From contig CAVPFL010000004.1 in the NCBI GenBank assembly GCA_963703745.1, positions 1 to 64,000 on the forward strand: a stretch of 64,000 nt of DNA. Reading direction: 5' to 3'. The notes beneath the pieces are model-generated. The model ran no database searches and was not told where the DNA came from. It saw nothing but the letters and a program-made list of their open reading frames with translations. Shown in pieces: positions 43,018-52,224 of the stretch. The translations under genes and the position numbers were made by a program. The stretch is from AP-15 sp963703745 (GTDB lineage Bacteria > Pseudomonadota > Alphaproteobacteria > ATCC43930 > CGMCC-115725). Numbering within the stretch: the stretch's first letter is position 1; each line of letters opens with the position of its first letter.

Positions 43018-43602
43018 TCAAACCAAGCCTGCGACAAGGCCCAGTTCCAGCGCCTGAGACGCCGTGAGGTACCAGCCGCCATAGGATCTGCGGCGGATGT
43101 CGTCCAGTGTCACCGCGCTGCCGACGATCAGTTCGGCGAAGCCCTCGTCCTCCACTCGCAGGCCATTGTCGATGTCGGCGATGATCTCTTCCAGCACTCG
43201 TCGGCAACTCCCCAGCGGGCCTTCGAGGTGCACGTTGCGCATAATGCGCCGCCCGTGGATCAGCAGCGTGGTGTCACGGGTGAGCCAACGCCGATCGCGC
43301 GGAAAGGCTGCCATGAACGTCACCGCCGCCGACGCCACGAGTGTCTTGCCGAGGAACCACATGTCACGGCCATGAGCCTGACGAAGGAGGCGGACTTCTT
43401 GGGCCAGTCGTCGTCCCACCTCGGCCTCCCCGCCCGAGCTAAATAGCTCCACGACGATCGAGCCCGGGACGTCCAACGTTGGCAGGACCTGGCTGAGGAA
43501 CGACGCCGCGGCCGCTTCGTCGATCGACCCGGACAGGCGCACCGTCGGGCGAGCTAATCGGGCAAAGAGTTCCGGCGGGATCTCGGCGGTCGGGTCGGTC
43601 AT
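43018..43602 (-). CDS. ClpP-like serine protease family protein, atypical
   Basis: The 194-residue protein has the ClpP/crotonase-like fold: strand-loop VVELFSSGGEAEVGRRLAQEV at 50-70, the nucleophile region TLVASAAVTFMAAFP with S91 and the histidine H116 in TTLLIHGRR. S91 and H116 are 25 residues apart, exactly as S97 and H122 in E. coli ClpP. In the C-terminal WYLTASQALELGLVAGLV, the position of ClpP Asp171 (before RFLSAPEA) is glycine. So two of three catalytic residues are present. It is far from any clpX, and the start at 43602 is chosen because the ClpP-like fold begins there; a longer frame reaches 43749. Confidence 0.72.
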   Translation of the reverse strand: MTDPTAEIPPELFARLARPTVRLSGSIDEAAAASFLSQVLPTLDVPGSIVVELFSSGGEAEVGRRLAQEVRLLRQAHGRDMWFLGKTLVASAAVTFMAAFPRDRRWLTRDTTLLIHGRRIMRNVHLEGPLGSCRRVLEEIIADIDNGLRVEDEGFAELIVGSAVTLDDIRRRSYGGWYLTASQALELGLVAGLV

Positions 43603-44447
43603 CAGTTTCCTCGGATTCTGCTGCGGAACGCGGGAGATCGTATCCGAGCAGCCACGGAGAGACGCCACCGGGCGTGATTGGCCATCGCCGCCTCCCGCCC
43701 CGGATGAGGAATGCGTGCGCCCGGACTTACGACTGCACTCTGGGAACATTGCATCAGGACCAGGGTTTGCGTCACGCCTTATCCGGCCGGTGTTTACGAC
43801 GTGGCTGGGGTCGACACTATGTTCCCGAGCGGCCGCGTCATCGCCCTCGACCTGCCAGCTTTGGCCCTATCCCCGCGACATAAGCCCATGGATCTACCTA
43901 ATTAAACTGAATAATTACCCCATTCCTTCGAGGAAAGGCCATTACCACAAAGAGGTCTCAAAAATATTTCTCTGCTAATCGCGAAATTTTGTTCGCCATC
44001 AGTTGATAATCGTCCCCATGTATTAAATGCGGAAACCCACAAAGGGACGTAATCATGGGTATCTCAATGATTGATCGTACGAGTGGATTTAGGAAATGGT
44101 CGGAGACGCATGATCCGAAGATCGCTATTCGCGCCGTAGCCGGGCAGGCTGCCGTCATCTCAGCTCCGGATCTCGATCAGGGGATGATGACTCCAGCGGA
44201 ACAGCCGCATCGTCCGTGGCTCGTGCCGGGGTCGGGTACTCTCTGAAGCGAACTCCGAAAGGGGCTCCCCGATCCGCTTTTACCGGCTCGCCGACACGGG
44301 TCGTAACCGGCCGCTCCTCGTCACGATCGAGACGACCGATGAGGGGGGAAAGCAATGAGGACATGATGTCCATCGAAATCAAACCGACGCCTAACCGGGG
44401 GGCGGCAGACTGTCCAAACTCCCCGTCGATCACAACGACCTGAGTCG
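43603..44447. other. long spacer without a supported gene
   Basis: Several short frames (for example 44055-44246 plus and 44155-44433 minus) overlap each other and none looks like a known protein. The part near 43900-44050 is AT-rich. This is probably eroded island DNA. I see no tRNA, repeat or att-like sequence. Confidence 0.4.
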
Positions 44448-44696
44448 ATGTCCGGCAGCGGCTATCTGAAGTTCAGGAACGACCGCGGCGTTCCCGAGAT
44501 CTGCATCGGGGTGCGGGAATTCGAGTGCATCGGGGAGTCCCCGCCGCAGGACCACCCGCACGTCTACGTCAATATGGGCGAGGCGGACTCGATCCTCTGT
44601 CCCTACTGCGGGACACGGTTCCGCTTCGATCCTCGATTGACACCGCTCGATGCCGAGCCGCCGGACAGTTTATTTGTTGGCCAAAACCCGGCCTGA
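44448..44696 (+). CDS. CHCC zinc-finger protein (NDUFS6-like)
   Basis: The 82-residue protein has the zf-CHCC pattern: FECIGESPPQDHPHVYVNMG then LCPYCGTRFRFD. The Cys, His and two C-terminal Cys bind zinc. In Alphaproteobacteria such proteins are homologous to the 13 kDa (NDUFS6) subunit of complex I. It is a normal chromosomal gene that ends the accessory island on the right. An N-terminal extension of about 25 residues precedes the finger. Confidence 0.85.
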   Translation: MSGSGYLKFRNDRGVPEICIGVREFECIGESPPQDHPHVYVNMGEADSILCPYCGTRFRFDPRLTPLDAEPPDSLFVGQNPA

Positions 44697-44702
44697 TCGT
44701 CA

Positions 44703-44912
44703 CCGCTCAGGTCCCTTCGCCGCCACTCGCGCGAGGGCGCGGCTGTCGGAAGCCCAGCCGTCTCGTTCGTGCATCCCGCTCGTCCAAATCAAAATCACCG
44801 TGCGCCGCCCGCCGTCCTCCAGGCTCAGACGATCCGGGGATCGGCCAAAATAGCGCCTCAACTTCTCGACCGCGCGGACGCAAGCTTCTTGCGTCGCGGG
44901 CGAGAGATTGCG
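44703..44912 (-). pseudogene. relic of a tyrosine integrase N-terminal domain
   Basis: A minus-strand frame contains RNLSPATQEACVRAVEKL then RRYFGRSPDRLSLED, the N-terminal SAM-like domain of XerD/IS91-type site-specific integrases (usually MQVRNLSPHTQ...). No start codon precedes it and about seven residues later it becomes unrecognisable (GGRRTVILIW), so only a fragment of 35 residues is left. Confidence 0.6.
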
Positions 44913-45256
44913 GCTGCGAGGTCCGTCGGGGGCCTGCGGGTGGCAGGCGCAGCGCGCAATCTGGCTGCCGTCGCGACTGGCGCCATCGCAGCCCGAAGAT
45001 GGCGTCGGCTCGCCCCCTGCTGTCCCCCTGTTAGCCTCGTTCGGCCCCGTGCAACCCGTGAAAAACTGCCCTGCTAGGCGGTGCACGATCGGGGATCGTA
45101 AGTAACTGATCCAACACACTTTAGTGGCGGTGGGCCGGACGATCTCGAATGCAGAATCGATTTTTCGCCCTGATTTTGCCCTCCAAACAGGGGCGTGAAG
45201 ATGCGCCGGCCACCTCCTCGGTTCGCCGGTGGTGTGATTTCGCACCGGGCTCGATC
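44913..45256. other. spacer between the integrase relic and the SNF2 gene
   Basis: No gene seen. The stretch lies downstream of the SNF2 helicase gene (minus strand). A long frame on the minus strand here overlaps the helicase 3' end and is a shadow. Confidence 0.45.
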
Positions 45257-48200
45257 TCAGCCGAGGGGCTCGAAGAGGCGCTCGATATCGGTCGCGTCGA
45301 GTGCCGAGGCGGCGCTGCCGCCGGCTTCGTAGATGCCGGCGGCGAGGGCCTTCTTGCGCTGCTGCAATTCGAGCATGCGCTCTTCGACCGTGCCCTGGGC
45401 GACGAGCTTGTAGACAAAGACCGGCTTGTCCTGGCCGATGCGATGGGCGCGGTCGGTCGCCTGATCCTCGACCGCCGGGTTCCACCAGGGATCGTAATGG
45501 ATGACGGTGTCCGCGGCGGTCAGATTGAGACCAGTGCCGCCGGCTTTGAGGCTGATCAGGAAAAGCGGCACCTTGCCCTTCTGAAAGCGGGCGACCGGCC
45601 CGGCGCGGTCCTTCGTGTCACCGCGCAGTTCGACAAACTCGATCCCGGTCTCGGCGAGCGCCGGTTTGATCAGGTCGAGCATGCTGGTGAATTGCGAGAA
45701 CAACAGGATCCTCCGGCCGTCCTCGACCAGCTGCGGCAGCATCTCCATCAGATGATCGAGCTTGGCGCTGGCGGTCACCCGCCGTGCGGCGGCGAGCTTG
45801 ACGAGGCGCGGGTCGCAGCACACCTGCCGCAGCTTTAGCAAGGCATCGAGCACGATGATATGACTGCGCGCGAGACCCTTTTGCGCGACCTCGCGACGCA
45901 CCTTTTCGTGCATCGCCAGCCGCACGGTCTCGTAGAGATCGCGCTGCTGCCCGGAGAGCTCGAGCGCTCGCAGCATCTCGGTCTTCGGCGGCAGGTCGGC
46001 GGCGACCAATGCCTTGGTCCGCCGTAGCAGAAACGGCTTGACCCTGCCGGAGAGCACGGCGCGGCGCTCGCCATCCTGCTTCTTCTCGATCGGGGTGCGA
46101 AAAACGCGGGCAAAGCGCCTAGCGTCACCGAGCAGCCCCGGCATCAGAAAGGCGAATTGCGACCAGAGCTCACCGAGATGGTTCTCGACCGGCGTCCCGG
46201 TCAGACAGAGCCGGTGGCGCGCGTCGAGCCGGCAGACGAGCCCGGTCGTCTTCGCATTGGCGTTCTTGATCGCCTGCGCCTCGTCGAGCACCGCGATGTG
46301 CCAGGCTACCGGCAGCAGCTGATCGGCGTCGCGCGGTAACAGCGCATAGGTCGTCACCACCAGATCGGCATTGCCGATCTCGCCGAAGCGCTCGGCACGA
46401 TCGGCCCCATGCAATGACAGCACCCGCAGCTCGGGCGCCAGGCGTGCGGCTTCGGCGAGCCAGTTCGGCACCACGCTCGTCGGGCAGATGACGAGGCACG
46501 GCCGGTCGAGACGGCCCTCACGCTTTTCGACCAGGATGTGGGCGAGCGCCTCCACGGTCTTGCCGAGCCCCATATCGTCGGCGAGGATGCCGCCGAGCTC
46601 GTAGGCGCGCAGGAACTGCAGCCAGTCCAAGCCGTCCTTCTGGTAGGGACGTAGCTCCGTCTGGAGCCCGGTCGGCGGCTCGACCTTGTCGATCCCCGAG
46701 AAGTGCGACAGGCGCTCGCCCAATGCCCGCAGACGCTCGCCGCCGAGCCAGCGCAACCGTATGGCCGCCTCGACCGCGGCGAGGCCCAAACCCTCGCCGG
46801 CCGAGATCTCGAGCTTGCCCCCGGCAGAGAGGCTTCCCGGGTGATAAAGCTCGACCAGGGTCGACAGGATCGCTTTGGTGCGGTCGAGGGGCAATGCCAC
46901 GTGCCGGCCGTCGTCGAGCCGGCCAAAGATCGTGCCGTTCTGCGCCAGCCGGTCGAGATCGTCCGGTGCGCCCGTGAGGCGCAGGCGAGCCAAAAGCCCG
47001 GTCAATACCGGCAGCAGCGGCACCCGCTCGCCGTCGACTTCGATCCCGAGATCGAGCGAGAACCACCATCCACCGTTTTCCTCGACCTCGGCCGTCCACT
47101 CCCCGCCGCCGTCGACGACCCGGTAGCGAAAGCTGTCCTCGACGTCGATCCGCCAGCCTTCGCGTTCCAGCTGCGGCACCGCGTCGTAAACAAAGCCCGG
47201 CCAGTCGCCTCGCCCCTCGAGAAAGGCAAACGCAATTCGCCCACCATCCACGGCAGCCGAGTCAAAGGTCTCGATCGCGCGCAGCCCGAGCGCCTCTAGC
47301 CGGTTCTGCGCCGACCGCTCGGCAGCGAGATCGCGGCGACGGACTACGATGCGGCCGTCCTCGACCTTGCGTTGCTCGCGTGCGGCGTAGTCACCACCGA
47401 TCAAAGTCTCGCCATAGGCGTAGCCGAGCAGGGCGACATCGACCCGCTCTTCCCAATCCTTCCCCCACACTTCCCAATAATTTCGGCGGCGCGGGCGATT
47501 GGCGAGCACCAATGTCGGCACCGGCGGATCGTCCCGGATCTCCTCGACCAGATCGGCCCGCGGCGACGGCAACACGAGGTCGGGTAAGTCGCGCGCGATT
47601 AGCGCACCGAGCGCGTCAGCCTGAGCAATCGTCACCGGCGGCGCCGACAATGCGATTCCGACCAATGGGCGGGCGATATCGAGCTCGATCGGACCCGCGA
47701 GGTGCTCTTCCGGGTCGACATACCACGGCGACGCGGAGGGCAAAGGCACCGCGTGTCCCTCGTCGAGCTCGACGTCGATCGTCTGACGGCCGTCGAACCC
47801 AAGGCGCCAAGCGAGACGGCCACGGCGCGGCGGCCCCAATTGCAGCGCCGGCGAAGCCAGGTCCTGCCAGCAGCACCGGCCCGTGTCGATGATCCGGCGC
47901 AACAGCAGATCGACGAGGTCGGGGTCTTCCGGGAGGGGCGGCGGCGAGCGCCCGAGCGGATCCCGCAGCAGCTGCGAAATACCGCGGTCAGTCAGGCGGA
48001 AATATTTCGCCGTCGGGTTCTGCAGCTGCCCGGCAGGCAGCGGCCGGTCGGCCCCCCAATCGCCCGATTTGAGGACGCGGACCACGCGTAGATCGAGGAT
48101 GAAGGGAAGACCCGGCCGCGCCGGGTGATCGAGACGATAGGCGATCTCGTCCGGAGCCGCCGCCGGGCGGGCGGCCGCCTGACGCAGCTGATGCAGCCAG

Positions 48201-48697
48201 CCGCCGATCGGGCCAACAAGCGGATCGCCCTCGGTTCCCTCGATAGCCGGTGGGTTAGCCAAGGCCTCCAGCAATACGGCCGCCGCGTGCTTGCAATTCC
48301 ACGCGACCGGACAGCTGCACCGCGCCGACAGGGACACGGGATTATCTTTGCCGATGTCGACAAAGACGCGGTAGGGGCGCAGCCGCGTCCCCTGAACCGA
48401 GGCAATCAGGCGTTGGCCACCCTTATCAGCCCGCAAATCGCGCACCGCCCCGCGGCGCTGATAGGGACGCCCCTTGTCGACCTCACCGTGAAGGCAGCGC
48501 CGGATGTCGCTTTCGTCGAAGGGAAACCACCCGGCCGAGAAGAGCCGGGCGCCGGGCAATAAGGAATCGTGCAACAGATCGTCCGTTTCGCGAGTGGGGA
48601 CGGATGAACGTGACGGCCGTCTAGCGTTGCTGTCAACCAACGTCCGTAGCCCCTTGCCTGCGGGCTTCCATCGCGCTCTCTGCCCCGCCGTGAACAC
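45257..48697 (-). CDS. SWIM zinc-finger SNF2-family helicase
   Basis: The 1146-residue protein starts with a SWIM zinc finger, RCSCPVAWNCKHAAAV, with Cys127, Cys129, Cys135 and His137. A long middle region of about 500 residues follows, of the kind seen in bacterial SNF2_N-linked proteins. The ATPase core is at 690-1140: motif I DDMGLGKT at 707-714, motif II DEAQ at 805-808, LCLTGTPVENHLGELWS, and motif VI QATDRAHRIGQ at 1079-1089. SWI/SNF-type enzymes move on double-stranded DNA; related bacterial proteins are close to RapA/HepA-like factors and some are found in defence systems. No companion nuclease gene is next to it. The N-terminal start is uncertain by up to 40 residues. Confidence 0.9.
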   Translation of the reverse strand: MFTAGQRARWKPAGKGLRTLVDSNARRPSRSSVPTRETDDLLHDSLLPGARLFSAGWFPFDESDIRRCLHGEVDKGRPYQRRGAVRDLRADKGGQRLIASVQGTRLRPYRVFVDIGKDNPVSLSARCSCPVAWNCKHAAAVLLEALANPPAIEGTEGDPLVGPIGGWLHQLRQAAARPAAAPDEIAYRLDHPARPGLPFILDLRVVRVLKSGDWGADRPLPAGQLQNPTAKYFRLTDRGISQLLRDPLGRSPPPLPEDPDLVDLLLRRIIDTGRCCWQDLASPALQLGPPRRGRLAWRLGFDGRQTIDVELDEGHAVPLPSASPWYVDPEEHLAGPIELDIARPLVGIALSAPPVTIAQADALGALIARDLPDLVLPSPRADLVEEIRDDPPVPTLVLANRPRRRNYWEVWGKDWEERVDVALLGYAYGETLIGGDYAAREQRKVEDGRIVVRRRDLAAERSAQNRLEALGLRAIETFDSAAVDGGRIAFAFLEGRGDWPGFVYDAVPQLEREGWRIDVEDSFRYRVVDGGGEWTAEVEENGGWWFSLDLGIEVDGERVPLLPVLTGLLARLRLTGAPDDLDRLAQNGTIFGRLDDGRHVALPLDRTKAILSTLVELYHPGSLSAGGKLEISAGEGLGLAAVEAAIRLRWLGGERLRALGERLSHFSGIDKVEPPTGLQTELRPYQKDGLDWLQFLRAYELGGILADDMGLGKTVEALAHILVEKREGRLDRPCLVICPTSVVPNWLAEAARLAPELRVLSLHGADRAERFGEIGNADLVVTTYALLPRDADQLLPVAWHIAVLDEAQAIKNANAKTTGLVCRLDARHRLCLTGTPVENHLGELWSQFAFLMPGLLGDARRFARVFRTPIEKKQDGERRAVLSGRVKPFLLRRTKALVAADLPPKTEMLRALELSGQQRDLYETVRLAMHEKVRREVAQKGLARSHIIVLDALLKLRQVCCDPRLVKLAAARRVTASAKLDHLMEMLPQLVEDGRRILLFSQFTSMLDLIKPALAETGIEFVELRGDTKDRAGPVARFQKGKVPLFLISLKAGGTGLNLTAADTVIHYDPWWNPAVEDQATDRAHRIGQDKPVFVYKLVAQGTVEERMLELQQRKKALAAGIYEAGGSAASALDATDIERLFEPLG

Positions 48698-48718
48698 CTT
48701 GATCCGTCGAATCGGAGC

Positions 48719-49540
48719 CTAGCGCGATAATGCTGCCACAATTGCGGAAACCAACGGCTTCATGAAATAGCTGTGGTCCGGCGTGATGGTGGCGTTGAAC
48801 CCGCGGCGCTGCAACTCGTCGGTGACGACCGGGCCGACGGCGGCAATTGCCGCTTTCTGAAGCGCGGTTTGCAATGTTCCTTCTCGATCGGTTGCCTTTG
48901 CCACCTCGAATAATCGCTCGACTTGCGGGGAGCTGGTGAAGGCGATCACATCGATTCCGCCGCCGGCCATCCGATCGATCAGCTCGACGACCCTCTGCTC
49001 CTCGGCCGCCGCGGCATAGAGATAGGGCAGAACCGGGTCGGGGTGTGCCCCGGCCTCTCGCAGAAAGCCGGTGAACCGGGCCTCGGGAGCGCCCGGATAG
49101 AGCTGAACGCCGACCCTTCGGTCTCGCAGTTTCAAGCCGGATAACGTCGCGATCAGACCCTCGGTCGTCGGCGTCTCGGCTCGCAGGTCGGATTTCATCC
49201 CGAGCTCGCGCAATGCCCGCTCGGGCTTTGGGCCGCGCGTGATCTTGCGTGCCGCGCGCAGCCCGTCCAAAAACCCGGCCTCGATTTCAAATCGGCAGGC
49301 AAAGCCATGCAGCCGGCGCAGCCCCTCACCGGTGTAGAGGATCAAATCGTCGAACGGGAAACGCCGGAGCCATTCTTGCACCGGCGACGAATCCGGAGTG
49401 TCCCTGATCGCAACCATTGGGCAACGCAAGGTCTCGGCACCCTCAGCCTCGAGCATCCGGGCGAGCCGATCGAGCTCGCGGGTTTCGGGGAGCGCAATCA
49501 GGCGACCGGACAATGCTCTGATAGGTCGTTTATCGCTCAT
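48719..49540 (-). CDS. hemD: uroporphyrinogen-III synthase family protein
   Basis: The 273-residue product has the HemD two-domain pattern and is the length expected. Recognisable parts are RLIALPETRELDRLARMLEAEGA at the start, FDDLILYTGEGLRRL, the hinge region GVQLYPGAPEARFTGFLREAG and IDVIAFTSSPQVERLFEVA with the Ser-Ser of the second domain, then AAVGPVVTDELQRRGF. HemD makes the ring-closure and D-ring flip for haem, sirohaem and cobalamin. I use the ATG at 49540 (MSDKRPIRAL). Some NCBI-annotated HemD-like proteins have unknown roles, so the synthase activity is inferred. Confidence 0.83.
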   Translation of the reverse strand: MSDKRPIRALSGRLIALPETRELDRLARMLEAEGAETLRCPMVAIRDTPDSSPVQEWLRRFPFDDLILYTGEGLRRLHGFACRFEIEAGFLDGLRAARKITRGPKPERALRELGMKSDLRAETPTTEGLIATLSGLKLRDRRVGVQLYPGAPEARFTGFLREAGAHPDPVLPYLYAAAAEEQRVVELIDRMAGGGIDVIAFTSSPQVERLFEVAKATDREGTLQTALQKAAIAAVGPVVTDELQRRGFNATITPDHSYFMKPLVSAIVAALSR

Positions 49541-49618
49541 CAAATCCGAAGCTGATCTCGGCAAGCCCGTCTTGCAAGACTATAGTCCGCCCCTAGGGCA
49601 CTTGCGCGGAGCCATCCA

Positions 49619-50413
49619 ATGGATCGCGAATACGAGACGGCACGGGTCGAGGATCGCGGGGAGGGGTTGCTGCTGCTGACGCTCAACCGACCTGAAGTCG
49701 CCAACGCAATGAACACCCAGATGGGGCGTGACCTGTTGGCTTTTTTCGGCGAAATCAATGCGGCGCCGGCGAAAACCCGGTGCATCGTCCTGACCGGTGC
49801 GGGCGAGCGGGCGTTTTGTGCCGGCGGCGACCTCAAAGAGCGCAACGGCATGACCGACGAGGCTTGGCAGGACCAGCACCTGCTGTTCGAGCGCATGATT
49901 CGTTCCTTTATTGGCTGCCCGGTGCCGGTCATCGGTGCGGTCAACGGTGCGGCTTATGCCGGCGGCTGCGAGCTGTCGTTGTGTTGCGATTTTATCTATG
50001 CCGCAGAGACGGCGCGCTTCGCCTTGACCGAGGTCACACTGGGCATCATGCCCGGCGCCGGCGGAACGCAGAACCTGCCGCGCGCCGTCGGTGAGCGCCG
50101 CGCCAAGGAGATCATTCTGACCGGTCGCCCGTTCACCGCGGCCGAGGCCTATCAATGGGGCATGGTCAATCGCCTCTGCGCGCCGGGGCTTGTCGTCGAG
50201 GAGGCGCTCGAGACCGGGCGGCGCATCGCCGAGAATGCCCCGATCTCGGTGCGGCAGGCCAAGCACGCGATCCATTTCGGCATGCAAATGGACTTGGCCA
50301 GCGGCATGATGCTCGAGATCGAAGCCTACAACCGGATGGTCCCGACCGAGGACCGGCGCGAAGGTGTGCTGGCCTTCAACGAGAAACGCAAACCGCGCTT
50401 CAAAGGCCGTTGA
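49619..50413 (+). CDS. enoyl-CoA hydratase/isomerase family protein
   Basis: The 264-residue crotonase-fold enzyme has VLTGAGERAFCAGGDLKER as oxyanion loop and the two catalytic glutamates in AYAGGCELSLCCDF and LTEVTLGIMPGAGGTQ. Both glutamates suggest a true hydratase. With isovaleryl-CoA dehydrogenase and MCC in the same window, methylglutaconyl-CoA hydratase is one possibility, but it lies 45 kb away and could act on other CoA esters. Start ATG at 49619, in a 78-base divergent spacer with hemD. Confidence 0.85.
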   Translation: MDREYETARVEDRGEGLLLLTLNRPEVANAMNTQMGRDLLAFFGEINAAPAKTRCIVLTGAGERAFCAGGDLKERNGMTDEAWQDQHLLFERMIRSFIGCPVPVIGAVNGAAYAGGCELSLCCDFIYAAETARFALTEVTLGIMPGAGGTQNLPRAVGERRAKEIILTGRPFTAAEAYQWGMVNRLCAPGLVVEEALETGRRIAENAPISVRQAKHAIHFGMQMDLASGMMLEIEAYNRMVPTEDRREGVLAFNEKRKPRFKGR

Positions 50414-50452
50414 CGAGGGCCGCAGACGAGCGCAATCGCGAGGAGTGACCCG

Positions 50453-52201
50453 ATGTCGGAAAGGTACCCGATTCAGGGACCGTGGCGGGTCGAGGCCGAT
50501 ACGCTGCCGGAAATGGCGTACGACCATTATCGACACACCCTCATTCACGAAACCAGCTCGATAAAAGCGTACCTTGCGCCCAAGCATCAGGAACGCACGA
50601 TTCTGGTTGCTCCCAAAGGCTACGGAAAGACCCTCCTCCTGATCGCCAAGAAAAAGTCGTTTCTCGAGGCCAGGTCGGGGCAGATCGTGATGGCCGAAAA
50701 TCGGTTCATCGATCGGCCGCTCGGAATATTCCCGGTCATCAAACGAGAGCTGCTCGATCTGTTGGCCTCCGACTACGAGTTTTGGAAGTCGCTATGGAAA
50801 ATATCGCTGTCGCTGTCAGCGATAAAGGCGTTCGCCCGCGCCACCCGGGAGCGCCCCACCGACCGGACGTTGCTTGACCACGGCTGGTACAGCCGGATCA
50901 TCGCCGACGACCACAAGTATTTCGAAGCTGGGGAGATTTTCGCGGATTTGCTGAGCCAAGATTATAAATATATTATCAATGTCATTGCGAGATCGAATGT
51001 GATATTTCCATATTTCAATCGGATCAATACTCAAATTGTCTTTTTTATAGACAACGTCGACGAATATTTTCGCCCGGTGTTGGAAGATCGGTCGGCGGGA
51101 ATGAGCGGGCGTCACAGCCTCTATCGCAACCGCAGCAACTCGGTGTGGTCGCTTGCCCAGATAGCGCTCGCCAGCGTCGCCTACGAGCTGGAAAAGGCCA
51201 ACCATCATATCAAGATTTATTGCACGATCCGGCATGAGGCATTCTTGAAGATGCCGGAGGTCGAAAGCGATGCGTTTCAGATCTCCGGCCGATGCACCAA
51301 GATTGAATACACGCGCGATGATCTAGAGAAAATCTTCTTAAAAAATATCGACATCACACCGAAAGAACGCCTTGTCGACACCGACAACCCCGACCCGATG
51401 CTACGGTTGGTCGGCGAGACGAACAAGGTGGTCGACCATCTGTTTGTCTCGAGGCCGGAGCGCATCTTTGATTACTTTCTGCGACACACATTGTACCGAC
51501 CGCGTGACCTGATGTTCATCGGTGGCGAGATTGTCAAAATCACTCCGAGCCAGCGTTCGGCGGAGGCCATCCGAACTGCGGTCGATACCGCGACGAAGAC
51601 GATCGTCGACTCGATATTCGGAGAAATGCGCCCGTTCTTTTCAGTCCCGAACCGAGAATTACTGTTCAAACGAATAGAAGCAAATGTTCTGACTTTGGAC
51701 CAGCTCGAGGAAGTCAGGGATGCCTATGTCGCCGAGCTCGGAGATGCGGCGTCGCGTGACCCGGACGGTGAAATCGGCCACCCGTTCTCGGTGCTGTACA
51801 AACTCGGTCTGCTCGGCACCGTGCGGCTGGAATTCGGCAATCAGGGCCGGTGGCGTCAACGCTTTCTGCAGCCGACCGAAATCCAGATCAACAATGATCC
51901 GGAACTGCCGGTCTCAGAGTACTACCTCGTCCACCCAGCACTCGATCAATCAATTTACGAGAGGTCGGCGGGCAAATTCACCCGCGGCTATGATACCCGA
52001 AACATCATCGGCAACCAGCTGGAATGGGAAGGCCCGATCACCTACTCGTTCGTGCTCAAGGGCGATATGGTCGGCTACAGCCATGTGATGAACTCGGAGC
52101 TGTACGAAATCGTGACAAGAAAATTATACGAGTGGGCGCGAGAAATTTGCAAAGATCTGATGTTCGTTGACGCGTCTCAGGAGGTGATTCCATCCTGCTG
52201 A
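50453..52201 (+). CDS. P-loop ATPase, Sll1717-like, of unknown function
   Basis: The 582-residue protein has Walker A LVAPKGYGKTLLL (K59-T60; the usual first glycine is alanine) and Walker B QIVFFIDNVDEYF with D200 and E204. The sentence KIYCTIRHEAF downstream looks like a sensor-type strand. There is no signal peptide or membrane segment. The C-terminal 250 residues are not recognised. This resembles the P-loop ATPases labelled Sll1717 family, some of which are found beside defence genes. Stretches around 50950-51060 are much richer in A and T than neighbours, consistent with transfer. A second gene follows, probably coupled. What the ATPase acts on is unknown. Confidence 0.7.
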   Translation: MSERYPIQGPWRVEADTLPEMAYDHYRHTLIHETSSIKAYLAPKHQERTILVAPKGYGKTLLLIAKKKSFLEARSGQIVMAENRFIDRPLGIFPVIKRELLDLLASDYEFWKSLWKISLSLSAIKAFARATRERPTDRTLLDHGWYSRIIADDHKYFEAGEIFADLLSQDYKYIINVIARSNVIFPYFNRINTQIVFFIDNVDEYFRPVLEDRSAGMSGRHSLYRNRSNSVWSLAQIALASVAYELEKANHHIKIYCTIRHEAFLKMPEVESDAFQISGRCTKIEYTRDDLEKIFLKNIDITPKERLVDTDNPDPMLRLVGETNKVVDHLFVSRPERIFDYFLRHTLYRPRDLMFIGGEIVKITPSQRSAEAIRTAVDTATKTIVDSIFGEMRPFFSVPNRELLFKRIEANVLTLDQLEEVRDAYVAELGDAASRDPDGEIGHPFSVLYKLGLLGTVRLEFGNQGRWRQRFLQPTEIQINNDPELPVSEYYLVHPALDQSIYERSAGKFTRGYDTRNIIGNQLEWEGPITYSFVLKGDMVGYSHVMNSELYEIVTRKLYEWAREICKDLMFVDASQEVIPSC

Positions 52202-52224
52202 TCGACGGCAGCTCCGAGAGGATC

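Noticed and set aside
43603..44447. Small frames on both strands (44055-44246, 44155-44433)
   Set aside because: They overlap each other, have no family match, and their codon use is irregular.
44700..45485. A 261-codon minus-strand frame as a complete integrase
   Set aside because: Only about 35 residues near its end resemble an integrase; the rest is a shadow of the SNF2 3' end and spacer.
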